NCBI RefSeq assembly: GCF_009857435.1
Contig: NZ_WWCK01000001.1
Coordinates: 310,001-374,000 of the forward strand
DNA: 64,000 nt
Direction: 5' to 3'
Origin: Duganella rivi
GTDB lineage: Bacteria > Pseudomonadota > Gammaproteobacteria > Burkholderiales > Burkholderiaceae_D
Shown: in pieces, positions 17,350 through 26,735 of the stretch
Position numbering within the stretch: position 1 is the stretch's first letter
How the letters are laid out: each line of letters starts with the position of its first letter
Position numbers and translations under genes: made by a program
Notes under the pieces: generated by a model
Database searches by the model: none
Seen by the model: the letters and a program-made list of their open reading frames with translations, nothing else
Told to the model about the DNA's origin: nothing

Positions 17350-19959
17350 TTATACGCGCTCGCCTACCCATGCCGAAACTGCGGCCAGGGCGCCGGCCAG
17401 GCCGGACGGATCGGTGCCGCCGGCTTGCGCCATATCAGGGCGTCCGCCGCCTTTGCCGCCCACTTGTTGGGCAACGAAGTTCACCAGCTCGCCTGCTTTG
17501 ACCTTGGAAGTGCTGTCTGCAGTGACGCCGGCGATCAGGCTGACTTTGCCGTCATTGACTGATGCCAGCACGATGGCGGCGGTCTTCAGCTTGTCTTTCA
17601 GCTTGTCCATGGTTTCGCGCAGCGCGGTCACGTCGGCGCCGTCCAGCGTGGCTGCCAGCACCTTGATGCCTTTGACGTCGACTGCCTGGCCCGCCAGCTC
17701 GTCGCCCTGCCCTGCGGCCAGCTTGGACTTCAGTGCCGCCAGTTCCTTCTCCAGCGATTTCACCTGGTCTTGCACGGCGCCGATCTTGACGGTCAGCTCG
17801 TCCGGGTTGGACTTCAGTGCAGCCGCCGCTTCATTCAGCTTGCGGGCCATGCCTTGCACCAGCGCCAGCGCGCCTTCGCCGGTCACGGCTTCCACGCGGC
17901 GGATACCAGCAGCAACGCCGCCTTCCGAGACGATCTTGAACAGGCCGATGTCGCCGGTGCGGTTGACGTGCACGCCGCCGCACAGCTCTTTCGACGAACC
18001 GATGTCCATCACGCGCACCTCGTCGCCGTACTTCTCGCCGAACAGCGCCATGGCGCCATGCTTGACCGCGTCGTCGAACGACATGTGGTGCTGCTGGGTC
18101 GCGTGGTTTTGCAGGATCTCGCGGTTGACGATGGCTTCCACTTGGGCGATTTCCGCAGCGGTCATCGGCGCGTTGTGGCTGAAGTCGAAACGGGCCTTGT
18201 CTGGATCAACCAGCGAGCCCTTCTGCGCCACGTGCGAACCCAGCACTTCGCGCAGGGCCTTATGCATCAGGTGGGTGGCCGAGTGGTTGCGGATGGTGCG
18301 GCCGCGCTTGGCTTCATCCACCTTGGCGCTGACGGCGTCGCCCACTTTCAGCGAGCCGCTTTCCAGCACGCCGTGGTGGCCGAACACGTCGGCTTGAATC
18401 TTCAGGGTGTCGCCGACGCTGAACTGCGCAGCGGCGGTAGCGATCACGCCCTGGTCGCCCACCTGGCCGCCCGACTCGGCGTAGAACGGGGTGGTGTCCA
18501 GCACCACGATGCCCGACTGGCCGGCTTTCAGTTCCTGTACCGGCGAACCTGCCGAGTACAGCGCGATAACCTTGCTGTCGAAGTTCAGGCTGTCGTAGCC
18601 GACGAATTTGTTTTTCTCGCCCGTGTACTCAACCTTGGCGTCCTTCACCGACTTGCCGCCCTTGCGCGACAGCTCCTGGCTTTCCTTCAGGGCGGCGTCG
18701 TAGCCTTCCTGGTCGAAGCCGATATTGCGCTCGCGGCAGATGTCGGCGGTCAGGTCTGGCGGGAAGCCATAGGTTTCGTACAGGGTGAAGGCGGTCGCGC
18801 CGTCGATGCGGGTGCCGTCCTTCGCCAGCTGGGCTTCCAGCACTTTCATGCCGGTTTCCAGCGTTTCGCCGAAGCGCTCTTCTTCCGCCTTCAGCATCTT
18901 GGCGACGTTGTCCTTGGCTTCTTCCAGCTCTGGATAGGCGGAGCCCATCTCGATCGCCAGGTCGGCCACCAGCTTGTAGAAGAATGGCTTGGTCTGGCCC
19001 AGCTTGTGGCCGTGACGCAGCGCGCGGCGGATGATGCGGCGCAGGACGTAAGCACGGCCTTCGCTGCCTGGAATCACGCCGTCAACAATCATGAACGCGG
19101 CCGAGCGGATGTGGTCGGCGATCACGCGCAGCGATTTGTTTTCCAGGTCGGTGGCGCCGGTTTCGCGCGCAGCGGCTTTGATCAGGGCCTGGAACAGGTC
19201 GATCTCGTAGTTCGAGTGCACGTGCTGCAGCACGGCGGCCAGGCGTTCCATGCCCATGCCGGTGTCCACCGACTGCTTCGGCAGCTTGTGCAGCACGCCA
19301 GCTTCGTCGCGGTTGAACTGCATGAACACCAGATTCCAGATTTCGATGAAGCGGTCGCCGTCTTCTTCCGGCGAGCCTGGAGGGCCGCCCCAGATGTCGG
19401 CGCCGTGGTCGTAGAAGATCTCGGTGCATGGGCCGCATGGGCCGGTGTCAGCCATCTGCCAGAAGTTGTCCGACGCGTAGCGCGCGCCCTTGTTGTCGCC
19501 GATGCGGATGATGCGCTCTTTCGGCACGCCCACTTCGTTAGCCCAGATATCGTAGGCTTCGTCGTCTTCCTGGTACACGGTCACGGTCAGCTTTTCGGCT
19601 GGCAGCATGTAGACCTTGGTCAGCAGTTCCCAGGCGAAGTTGATGGCGTCGCGCTTGAAATAGTCGCCGAAGCTGAAGTTACCCAGCATTTCGAAGAAGG
19701 TGTGGTGACGCGCGGTGTAGCCGACGTTTTCCAGGTCGTTGTGCTTACCGCCGGCGCGCACGCAGCGCTGCACCGAGGTGGCGCGGCTGTACGGGCGGCT
19801 ATCGGTACCGGTGAACACGTCCTTGAACTGCACCATGCCGCTATTGGTCAGCAGCAGAGTCGGGTCATTGCCAGGCACCAGCGAGCTGGAACGAACAATC
19901 GTGTGACCTTTGGATTCAAAGAATTTAAGGAATTTGTCGCGAATTTCAGATGATTTCAT
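17350..19959 (-). CDS. alaS: alanyl-tRNA synthetase
   Basis: AlaRS charges tRNA-Ala. The 869-residue protein has the normal full length. The class II catalytic domain opens [19 protein letters not shown] and contains [30 protein letters not shown] and [12 protein letters not shown]. The editing domain shows the zinc motif [16 protein letters not shown] with the downstream C-x3-H ([13 protein letters not shown]). The C-terminal coiled coil and DHHA1-like domain end with [15 protein letters not shown] promoter is seen upstream inside the neighbouring gene's 3' end. Confidence 0.98.
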   Translation of the reverse strand: MKSSEIRDKFLKFFESKGHTIVRSSSLVPGNDPTLLLTNSGMVQFKDVFTGTDSRPYSRATSVQRCVRAGGKHNDLENVGYTARHHTFFEMLGNFSFGDYFKRDAINFAWELLTKVYMLPAEKLTVTVYQEDDEAYDIWANEVGVPKERIIRIGDNKGARYASDNFWQMADTGPCGPCTEIFYDHGADIWGGPPGSPEEDGDRFIEIWNLVFMQFNRDEAGVLHKLPKQSVDTGMGMERLAAVLQHVHSNYEIDLFQALIKAAARETGATDLENKSLRVIADHIRSAAFMIVDGVIPGSEGRAYVLRRIIRRALRHGHKLGQTKPFFYKLVADLAIEMGSAYPELEEAKDNVAKMLKAEEERFGETLETGMKVLEAQLAKDGTRIDGATAFTLYETYGFPPDLTADICRERNIGFDQEGYDAALKESQELSRKGGKSVKDAKVEYTGEKNKFVGYDSLNFDSKVIALYSAGSPVQELKAGQSGIVVLDTTPFYAESGGQVGDQGVIATAAAQFSVGDTLKIQADVFGHHGVLESGSLKVGDAVSAKVDEAKRGRTIRNHSATHLMHKALREVLGSHVAQKGSLVDPDKARFDFSHNAPMTAAEIAQVEAIVNREILQNHATQQHHMSFDDAVKHGAMALFGEKYGDEVRVMDIGSSKELCGGVHVNRTGDIGLFKIVSEGGVAAGIRRVEAVTGEGALALVQGMARKLNEAAAALKSNPDELTVKIGAVQDQVKSLEKELAALKSKLAAGQGDELAGQAVDVKGIKVLAATLDGADVTALRETMDKLKDKLKTAAIVLASVNDGKVSLIAGVTADSTSKVKAGELVNFVAQQVGGKGGGRPDMAQAGGTDPSGLAGALAAVSAWVGERV

Positions 19960-19997
19960 GTCGTGAGCTAGTGGTAACTGGCAAATGCAAAGGATTG

Positions 19998-20025
19998 ATT
20001 ATATATCGAAGGACGGGCCGATCAA
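19998..20025 (-). promoter_or_regulatory. possible alaS promoter
   Basis: On the minus strand TTGATC (20025-20020) and a perfect TATAAT (20003-19998) are spaced by 16 bp. The element lies in the last codons of the upstream gene, 39 bp before the alaS ATG. Confidence 0.45.
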
Positions 20026-20754
20026 ATCTATGCGGTCGGTGCAGAAGCCGTCCACGCCCCATGACAAGATTTCCCTGCCCCGCGCCGGATCGTTGACGGT
20101 ATAGCAAAACAGGCCATAGCCGCCCTCTTTAATTTGGGCCGCCAGCGCGGGCGTCAAGTGCTTGTGGTTGGTGTGGATGGCAACCGCGTCCAGCGCCTTG
20201 GCCTGCTGCTGCCAGTCGGCGGGGATGGTGTCCAGCAGGTAGCCGCGCGGCACTTCAGGCGCGCTGTCGCGGGCGGCGGCCAGGGCCGCAAAGCTGAATG
20301 AGGACAGCAGCGGGTAGCCGGCCGGGTCGCCGGCGGCCAGTTCGGCGGCGTAATTGTCGCGGGTGATTTTGGCGACCCAGGCGCCGGTGGCGGCCTCAAA
20401 ACCGTCGGCCGGCTTGATTTCCACATTCATCCAGATGCGCTGCGCCTTGCAATAATCGATGAACTGGGTGTAGAACGGTACCGGCTCGCCACGGAATTCC
20501 GGGCTGAACCAGCTGCCGGCGTCGAGCGCGGCCAGCGCGGCGGCGTCGGTTTGCGCCACGCTGCCCTGCCCGGCCACGGTGCGGCCCAATTCCGGGTCGT
20601 GCACCACCATGCCGATGCCGTCGCGCGACAGCATCACGTCGAACTCGACGGCGCGGAAGCCGTAAGCCAGGCCGGCACGCAGGCCGGCCACGGTGTTTTC
20701 CGGCGCCAGCGTACCGCCGCCGCGATGTGCAACAATTTTAGGGTAAGGCCACAT
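19999..20754 (-). CDS. ugpQ: glycerophosphodiester phosphodiesterase, cytosolic type
   Basis: The 251-residue TIM-barrel enzyme hydrolyses glycerophosphodiesters to glycerol-3-phosphate and an alcohol. The family motifs are in order: AHRGGGTLAPENTVAGL, AVEFDVMLSRDG, HDPELGRT, MNVEIKP and the late WGVDGFCTDRIDLI. There is no signal peptide, so it acts in the cytosol like UgpQ. The ribosome site GAGG lies 9 bp before the ATG. It is divergent from the peptidase gene at 20776. Confidence 0.92.
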   Translation of the reverse strand: MWPYPKIVAHRGGGTLAPENTVAGLRAGLAYGFRAVEFDVMLSRDGIGMVVHDPELGRTVAGQGSVAQTDAAALAALDAGSWFSPEFRGEPVPFYTQFIDYCKAQRIWMNVEIKPADGFEAATGAWVAKITRDNYAAELAAGDPAGYPLLSSFSFAALAAARDSAPEVPRGYLLDTIPADWQQQAKALDAVAIHTNHKHLTPALAAQIKEGGYGLFCYTVNDPARGREILSWGVDGFCTDRIDLIGPSFDI

Positions 20755-20775
20755 GGCGACGCCTCGGAGGTTGTT

Positions 20776-21495
20776 ATGGCAAGGATAGCAACGTTATCAC
20801 GAATCGTACTCTTGCTACTAGCCGCGCCGATGGCGGATGCGGCAGCGCCGATACAGGACGAGGTGATGGCGCGCGCCGCCGTGCTGTACGCCGGCCGGCT
20901 AGCCGAACGCATCATCGACCGCGACGAACGCTTCACCGCCCGCGTGCGCGCCATTGCCGAGGTGCTGGTCGCGCAAGCGCGGCGCGATTACCCCGAGACG
21001 GCGGCGTGGGCATGGGAAGTCCACACCACCGACGATCCCGATCAAAACGCCGACTGCATGGCGGGCGGCAAAATCCTCGTCAGCAAGGCCTATGTCGAGC
21101 GCTTGCAGTTAAACGACGACGAGTTGGCCATGCTACTGGCGCACGAGATCGAGCACGCCACCCTGCATCACAATCTGAAGGAATACGAGGCTGCGATCCG
21201 GATGGAACCGGCATGGCTGCAACGGCCGTTCATTGAACTCGAATACGCGGTCGATCACGACCGTACTTTGATGGGCAAGCTGGCCGAGACCAATTACGCG
21301 CAGGAAGAAGAAGCCGACCTCGAGGGCTTGCGCCTGGCGTGGCGCGCAGGCTGGCCGGCCGAACGGCTATCGGGCTACTTCCGCAAGATGATGCGCGCCA
21401 GCGATAGCCCGCGCCGCAGCAAGGCCGATTACCCGTCGCCGGTGCAGCGCTGGCGGGCCGCACAAGCGGTGGCGGCCGACTTGCAAAAAAAATGA
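20776..21495 (+). CDS. secreted M48-type zinc peptidase
   Basis: This 239-residue protein has a signal peptide (about residues 1-22, ending MADA) and a gluzincin zinc motif HEIEH at residues 123-127 in ELAMLLAHEIEHATLHH, with a downstream EEADLEGLRLAW that fits the third ligand. These features match the M48/BepA-like periplasmic peptidases. It is shorter than BepA and lacks the TPR domain. The start has GGAGG 5 bp upstream. It lies divergently from ugpQ and 47 bp upstream of the CoA-transferase gene. Confidence 0.85.
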   Translation: MARIATLSRIVLLLLAAPMADAAAPIQDEVMARAAVLYAGRLAERIIDRDERFTARVRAIAEVLVAQARRDYPETAAWAWEVHTTDDPDQNADCMAGGKILVSKAYVERLQLNDDELAMLLAHEIEHATLHHNLKEYEAAIRMEPAWLQRPFIELEYAVDHDRTLMGKLAETNYAQEEEADLEGLRLAWRAGWPAERLSGYFRKMMRASDSPRRSKADYPSPVQRWRAAQAVAADLQKK

Positions 21496-21542
21496 CGCGC
21501 CGCCACACTAGCGGACTAAATTGCTCAAAAGGTAAAACATCC

Positions 21543-22772
21543 ATGACAGCTCAAAAAGCGCTAGGCCATATCCGCGTGCTCGACCTGAGCCGCGTACTGG
21601 CAGGGCCGTGGTGCTCGCAGAATCTGGCCGACCTCGGTGCGGAAGTGATCAAGATCGAACGTCCGGGCAGCGGCGACGATACCCGCGCCTGGGGCCCGCC
21701 GTATGCGCGTGATGCCGACGGCAACAACACGACCGAGGCGGCCTACTACCTGTCCGCCAATCGCGGCAAGCAGTCGGTGACGGTGGACATCGCCAGCGCC
21801 GAAGGCCAGGAGCTGCTGCGCGAGCTGGTCAAGCACAGCGACGTGGTACTGGAGAATTACAAGGTCGGCCAGCTGAAACGCTACGGCCTCGATTACGACT
21901 CGCTGAAGGCAATCAAGCCGGACCTGGTCTACTGTTCGGTGACCGGTTTTGGCCAGGACGGCCCGTACGCGCACCGCGCCGGCTATGACTTCCTGATCCA
22001 AGGAATGGGCGGCCTGATGTCGGTGACCGGCGAGCGCGACGACCTGCCGGGCGGCGGTCCACAAAAAGCCGGCGTGGCGCTGACTGATTTGATGACCGGC
22101 ATGTACGCCACCATCGCCATCCTCGCCGCGCTGACGCACCGCGACCGCAGCGGTGAAGGCCAGTACATCGATATGGCTTTGCTGGACGTACAGGTGGCGA
22201 TGCTGGCGAACGCCGGCAGCAACTACCTCAACAGCGGCAAGATTCCCAAGCGCTGGGGCAATGCCCATCCGAACATCGTGCCGTACCAAACCTTCCAGTG
22301 CGCGGATAGCTACATCATCGTCGCCACGGGCAATGATGGGCAATATCAAAAGTTTGTGGAAGCGGGTGGCCGTCCTGAGCTCGCCTTCCACGAGCGCTAT
22401 GCCACCAACCCGTTGCGCGTGCAGAATCGCGACGAGCTGGTGCCACTGCTGGCCGAGATGGTGCTGCAACAGCCGCGCGATTTCTGGATCAATAAGCTGG
22501 AAGAAGTCGGCGTGCCATGCGGCCCGATCAACAACCTCGATGACGTCTACAAGAACCCGCAAGTGGAAGCGCGCGGCATCGTGATGGAAGTGCCGCATCC
22601 AACGGCCGGCACGACCAAGCTAGTCCGCAGCCCGATGCGCATGTCGGCCACGCCAACCGACAACGCCGTCGCCCCGCCCCTGCTCGGCCAACACACCGAC
22701 ACCGTCCTGCGCAACCTCCTCGGCCGCACCGACCAACAAATAGCAGCCCTCCGCGCGAAGGGCGTGCTGTAA
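21543..22772 (+). CDS. CaiB/BaiF family (class III) CoA transferase
   Basis: This 409-residue enzyme transfers CoA between organic acids. The N-terminus IRVLDLSRVLAGPWCSQNLA, then LGAEVIKIERPGSGDDTR, NRGKQSVTVDI and GYDFLIQGMGGLMSVTG are typical. The catalytic aspartate is expected in VALTDLMTGMYA. The substrate is not clear from the context. The ATG at 21543 is preceded by AAAGGT; a longer frame reading overlaps the previous gene and is not used. Confidence 0.93.
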   Translation: MTAQKALGHIRVLDLSRVLAGPWCSQNLADLGAEVIKIERPGSGDDTRAWGPPYARDADGNNTTEAAYYLSANRGKQSVTVDIASAEGQELLRELVKHSDVVLENYKVGQLKRYGLDYDSLKAIKPDLVYCSVTGFGQDGPYAHRAGYDFLIQGMGGLMSVTGERDDLPGGGPQKAGVALTDLMTGMYATIAILAALTHRDRSGEGQYIDMALLDVQVAMLANAGSNYLNSGKIPKRWGNAHPNIVPYQTFQCADSYIIVATGNDGQYQKFVEAGGRPELAFHERYATNPLRVQNRDELVPLLAEMVLQQPRDFWINKLEEVGVPCGPINNLDDVYKNPQVEARGIVMEVPHPTAGTTKLVRSPMRMSATPTDNAVAPPLLGQHTDTVLRNLLGRTDQQIAALRAKGVL

Positions 22773-22789
22773 GTAGCCAACAGTGAGCG

Positions 22790-22957
22790 CTAGCGTCGCA
22801 ACCGCGCGCGCTCACGGTCAGCGCGCCGCATTTCCGCCCTGACGGCACGGATAGCACCACGCACCGCGCCCGTCAGCGGCGCAAAATAGAAACGCAAGCT
22901 CTCCTTAAACATACGCTTCGCGTAACTTTCCTCTTTGATTTTCGCATCGTGGTTCAT
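22790..22957 (-). CDS. hypothetical small basic protein
   Basis: This 55-residue protein (MNHDAKIKEESYAKRMFKES) ends in a strongly basic tail. Its ATG overlaps the stop codon of the previous gene in an ATGA junction, which supports coupled translation. No family is recognised. It is the last of three small genes from 23551 down. Confidence 0.52.
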   Translation of the reverse strand: MNHDAKIKEESYAKRMFKESLRFYFAPLTGAVRGAIRAVRAEMRRADRERARLRR

Positions 22958-23205
22958 TCCGTTTGTCCTTTCAAGAAGTCCCAAGCCGAAAAAAACGCGG
23001 CATAGAGGAATAGCAGCACATCCAGCACGAGCAAGACGCGCGCAGTCAGTGCCACCAAGTAATAGGTGAAATCGGCGACGCCCAACTGACGTATTCCTTC
23101 CGAAAGCAAGTCCGCAACAACAGCTACTGCGGTAAATGCAATGAAGAAAACCAGGCTATACGCCAAACGGATGAGTTGACTGAACATAGTTTTTTTATGA
23201 TCCAT
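22954..23205 (-). CDS. hypothetical small membrane protein
   Basis: This 83-residue protein has two hydrophobic helices, at about residues 12-32 and 47-73, joined by a short linker, so it is probably an inner-membrane hairpin with both ends in the cytoplasm. The start is 16 bp from the upstream gene's stop codon and preceded by CGGAG. It shares an ATGA junction with the basic protein downstream. No family recognised. Confidence 0.62.
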   Translation of the reverse strand: MDHKKTMFSQLIRLAYSLVFFIAFTAVAVVADLLSEGIRQLGVADFTYYLVALTARVLLVLDVLLFLYAAFFSAWDFLKGQTE

Positions 23206-23221
23206 GATTTTTCAACTCCGG

Positions 23222-23551
23222 TTAGACACTCATATCGCGCTTGAGTTCCTGCATTTGGCTGCGCATGTGGGTGACGGCGCTCTTGATTTGTGCGGAGAGG
23301 GTCGGGATGTAGTCGCAGATGCGCTTGGCGCGTTCGGCCAACACGTCCATGTCATTGATCAGGCGGCGGATGCGCAGTTCGTCCAGGGTTTGCAAGACCT
23401 CGCGCGCATTGTCGGTGTGCTTGTCGAGCCGCTCCAGGCAGTCGCGCAATTCGCGCGGCAGTTGCGGTTCCGCCGACGCAGCTTGCGCAGCCAGCCTGAC
23501 CGCGCGCTCAACAAAATAAAACCGGTGCTGGATATCGTTGATGTGCAACAT
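23222..23551 (-). CDS. hypothetical helical protein
   Basis: This 109-residue protein is predicted to be mostly helical, with heptad-like leucine and alanine spacing in RAVRLAAQAASAEP and LERLDKHTDNAREVL. The start at 23551 has GGAGGAG 6 bp upstream; longer frames upstream lack a site. It opens a three-gene operon with the membrane and basic proteins. No family recognised. Its content of D, E, R and K suggests a cytoplasmic protein that might bind the membrane partner. Confidence 0.65.
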   Translation of the reverse strand: MLHINDIQHRFYFVERAVRLAAQAASAEPQLPRELRDCLERLDKHTDNAREVLQTLDELRIRRLINDMDVLAERAKRICDYIPTLSAQIKSAVTHMRSQMQELKRDMSV

Positions 23552-23645
23552 GATGGTCTCCTCCATAAATGTGGATTCGACCAGCGCACGCCTCAGCAGT
23601 TGCAGCAATCAAGCGCGGCACTGATGTAGATCAGCCCGCGTGCAC

Positions 23646-24860
23646 TTATTTTTCGGCCTGTCCCAGCGGCGCCAGCGAGCGCAGGCGCAGCGCGACCAGC
23701 AGCGCCAGCACCAGCGCAACGGCCAGCACCGCCACCACACCGGGCCAGCCGGCGCGGCCCCACATCACGCCCGTGGCCGAGCCGATCACGCTGGAACCGA
23801 GGTAGTAGAAGAACAGGTACAAGGCCGAGGCCAGCGCCTTGTTGCTGGTGGCGCGCCGCCCTACCCAGCTGCTGGCCACCGAGTGGGTCGCGAAGAAGCC
23901 GTAAGTGCACACTGCCACGCCCAGCAGAATCAGCGGCAGCCAGTTCGACAAGGTCAGCAGCAAGCCGCTGAACATGATCACGGCCATCAGCCACAGCACG
24001 TTGCGGCGGCCGTAGCGGTCGGCCAGCTTGCCCGCCCACACCGAGCTGTAAATCCCCAGCAGGTAGAAGAACGACACCGCGCCTACCAGGCTCTGGCTCA
24101 GCGTGAACGGCCCGCCCAGCAAGCGATAGGCGATGTAGTTGTACAGGCTGACAAACGCGCCCATCAGCAGGAAGGCCAGCACGAACAGCCACGGCAAGCC
24201 CGCATCCGACAGGTGCAACTTGAAGCCGGACGGCAGCGAGCGCCAGCCGCCGTGTGCCGGTGCGAAGTGGCGCGAGTCCGGCAAGCTGCGCCAGAACTCC
24301 ACCGCCGCCGCAATCCCGGCCACGCCAACCATGCCCAGCGCCAGCCGCCACGAGTAGTGATCGCTGAGCACCGAAGTCATCACCCGCCCCGCCATGCCGC
24401 CAAACGCGCTGCCGCTGATGTACAAGCCCATCGACAAGCCCAGCGACTGCGGTTCGATTTCCTCGCCGAGGTAGGCCATGGCAATGGCCGGCATGCCGCC
24501 CAGCGCCACGCCCAGCAAGGCGCGCATTACCAGCAGTTGCGGATAGTTGTGGGCGAAGGCGCACAGCAAGGTCATGACGGCGGCAATGGCCATCGCCGCC
24601 ACCATCAGCGGCTTGCGGCCCAGCCGCTCGGAAACGGCGCTGGAGGCCAGCAGCGACACGGCCAGCGCGCCGGTCGAGATCGATAGCACCATGCTGCTCT
24701 GCGCCGCGCTCAAGGCAAACTCGTGCGACAACAGCGGCATCAGCGGCTGCACGCAGTACAGCAGTGCGAAGGCCGAGAAGCCGCCAAAGAACATGGCGCG
24801 GTTGCTGCGTTTGAATTCGGGGCTGCCGAGGGCGATACGTGGAGCGGTGGCGGCTAACAT
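23646..24860 (-). CDS. MFS transporter (YnfM-like exporter)
   Basis: This is a 404-residue permease with 12 hydrophobic segments. The intracellular loop motif SERLGRKPLMVAA is the MFS A-motif, and a second copy is ADRYGRRNVLW. FSAFALLYCVQPLMPLLS at the N-terminus is typical of drug-type exporters related to YnfM. I use ATG 24860 with AGGA upstream; an ATG at 24893 would add eleven residues. It is divergent from a LysR gene, whose product may control it. Confidence 0.88.
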   Translation of the reverse strand: MLAATAPRIALGSPEFKRSNRAMFFGGFSAFALLYCVQPLMPLLSHEFALSAAQSSMVLSISTGALAVSLLASSAVSERLGRKPLMVAAMAIAAVMTLLCAFAHNYPQLLVMRALLGVALGGMPAIAMAYLGEEIEPQSLGLSMGLYISGSAFGGMAGRVMTSVLSDHYSWRLALGMVGVAGIAAAVEFWRSLPDSRHFAPAHGGWRSLPSGFKLHLSDAGLPWLFVLAFLLMGAFVSLYNYIAYRLLGGPFTLSQSLVGAVSFFYLLGIYSSVWAGKLADRYGRRNVLWLMAVIMFSGLLLTLSNWLPLILLGVAVCTYGFFATHSVASSWVGRRATSNKALASALYLFFYYLGSSVIGSATGVMWGRAGWPGVVAVLAVALVLALLVALRLRSLAPLGQAEK

Positions 24861-24958
24861 GGCTGGCAGTTCCTGCGAGGTACGATGACGCATCTTAGGA
24901 TTGCCACATTAAGCTGTCCAATATATATTTAAACCGTCAGTCATACTTTCTAAAGATA

Positions 24959-25858
24959 ATGGAATTACGCCACCTGCGCTACTTCGTTGCCGTTGCCGAG
25001 GAGTTAAGCTTTACCCGCGCGGCCGAGCGATTGCACATCGGCCAGCCACCGCTCAGTCACCAGATTCAGCAGCTCGAAGCCGAAGTGGGCGCTCAGTTGC
25101 TGGAACGCAGCAAGCGCTGGGTGCGGCTGACGGAGGCAGGCAAGCTGTTCCTTGAGGATGCGCGCCGCGTGCTGGCCTTGTCCGAACAGGCGATGCAGAC
25201 CGCGCGCCGGGCCGAACGTGGCGAGGCGGGCGAACTGCGCGTCGGCTTCACTTTTTCGACGCCGCTGACGCCGCTGTTTGCGGCCGTGATCAACCGCTAC
25301 CGCCAGCGCTATCCGGGCGTGCAGCTGACCTTGCAGGAGATGTCGACCGTCGGCCAGATTGAATCGCTGGCGGCGCGTGAATTGGACTTGGGACTGGTGC
25401 GCCCGCCGGAGTTGACCTTGCCGGAAGCGGTGGAGATGACGGTACTGCGGCGCGATCCGCTGGTGATGGTGCTGCCGATCCGCCATCCGCTGGCGCAGAA
25501 GGAAAGCATCGCCATCAATGATTTGCAAGGCGAGCCGCTGGTGATGTACCCGGAGAGCGCCGGCACCGGCATTCACCCGCAGATTAACCGCTTGTGCCGG
25601 GAAGCCGGCTTCAAGCCGACGATTGCGATGGAGGCGGGAGAAGCGTCCACCATCATTGGCCTGGTGGCCGCCGGTTGCGGCGTGTCGGTGCTGCCGAGTT
25701 CCTTCGACATCATCCGCATGAGCGAGGTGTGCTATCGCCCGATGGCCGATGCCTCGGCCACGACCGCGCTGTATCTGGCCAAGCGCAAAGATGCGATATC
25801 GCCTTTAGTAGCGGCCTTCGTTGCCGTGGCAACGGAGGCCGCAGGGACTCAGGAGTAA
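24959..25858 (+). CDS. LysR family transcriptional regulator
   Basis: The 299-residue protein has an N-terminal winged helix (MELRHLRYFVAVAEELSFTR, then RLHIGQPPLSHQIQQLE) and a C-terminal effector-binding domain (AGTGIHPQINRLCREAGF region and AAGCGVSVLPSS). It lies divergently from the MFS gene with 98 bp between the starts, the usual layout in which a LysR protein controls the neighbouring transporter. Its 3' end overlaps the convergent gene at 25849 by 10 bp. Confidence 0.95.
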   Translation: MELRHLRYFVAVAEELSFTRAAERLHIGQPPLSHQIQQLEAEVGAQLLERSKRWVRLTEAGKLFLEDARRVLALSEQAMQTARRAERGEAGELRVGFTFSTPLTPLFAAVINRYRQRYPGVQLTLQEMSTVGQIESLAARELDLGLVRPPELTLPEAVEMTVLRRDPLVMVLPIRHPLAQKESIAINDLQGEPLVMYPESAGTGIHPQINRLCREAGFKPTIAMEAGEASTIIGLVAAGCGVSVLPSSFDIIRMSEVCYRPMADASATTALYLAKRKDAISPLVAAFVAVATEAAGTQE

Positions 25859-26721
25859 TCCGCGTCCAGTTCGGAGCCGGCGTAGTTTTCCAGTTCCGCG
25901 AACAGCGTTTTCATCGCCGTGCGGCCCTTGATGTTGTGCAGCACCGTGCAGTGCTGGCGATAGCTTTCAATCCGCTCCAGCAGCACCGGATGATGCTGCA
26001 CCGGCACCTTGGCCAGCAGCGCTGCCCAGCCTGCCTCGTAATCCGGCTTGTTCTTGCGCACCGCTTTGACGAAACGCTCGAACTCCTTCTGGCCGGTACG
26101 CGCCACGATCATGCCGCCGCCTTCCACCGCAAAAATGATGGCCAGCGCAATCACGCCTTCCGCGTTGAGGTCGGCATCGCTGACCGGGCCTTCGGTATTG
26201 TGGCGGCGCAGCCAGTTGGCCAAGCGCACCACCGCCTGCACTTCCTTGCGCTGCTTGAACTGCACCGCGTAGCGCGCCGTGCCGTCCCAGTTCTGGTTCG
26301 GATCGGTCTGGCAGATATCGACAAACTTGTCGCGCAGGCGGCGTGCCGCGTACACCGGATCGGTATCGTACTCGCCGACCAGCGCATCTTCCGGCAAGGT
26401 CGACAATTCCTTGATCATGCGGAAGCCGATCTGGAACGCGTGTTCCGCGCCCTCGTCGATCAGCAAGTCCAGCGCGGCCAGGTCATCCTCGTCCGGCAGC
26501 GCGTGATCGAGGCCCAGCGACACGCAGCCAGTGGTCAGCTGCAGCGCCTTCTGGATGCCTTCCGCCGTGCGGTCGTTGGTGAACTTCTCGGCCACCATAG
26601 CGGTGATGCCGGTCAGTTCATCCGCGAGCGTGTAGGCGGCATCATCGTCTGGATGCTGGGCCAGTTGCTGGATCGCGCGCGTCAGGCGCGGCAGGGTTTC
26701 TACTACGATTGCTGGCAGCAT
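25849..26721 (-). CDS. hypothetical protein of the J-domain operon (third unknown)
   Basis: This 290-residue acidic cytoplasmic protein has no signal peptide or membrane segment and appears helical. I do not recognise a family. I place the start at 26721 (MLPAIVVETLP) because GGAG lies 5 bp upstream; the frame is also open from a GTG at 26739 whose first codons overlap the stop codon of the previous gene. It is the last gene of a four-gene operon led by a J-domain protein. Blocks such as NLNAEGVIALAIIFAVEGGG may be the conserved core. Confidence 0.78.
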   Translation of the reverse strand: MLPAIVVETLPRLTRAIQQLAQHPDDDAAYTLADELTGITAMVAEKFTNDRTAEGIQKALQLTTGCVSLGLDHALPDEDDLAALDLLIDEGAEHAFQIGFRMIKELSTLPEDALVGEYDTDPVYAARRLRDKFVDICQTDPNQNWDGTARYAVQFKQRKEVQAVVRLANWLRRHNTEGPVSDADLNAEGVIALAIIFAVEGGGMIVARTGQKEFERFVKAVRKNKPDYEAGWAALLAKVPVQHHPVLLERIESYRQHCTVLHNIKGRTAMKTLFAELENYAGSELDADYS

Positions 26722-26735
26722 CGATGCTCCGCCCA

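Noticed and set aside
17770-19953. 727-residue open frame antisense to alaS
   Set aside because: The opposite strand is alaS with all its signatures; this frame shows no motif or ribosome site.
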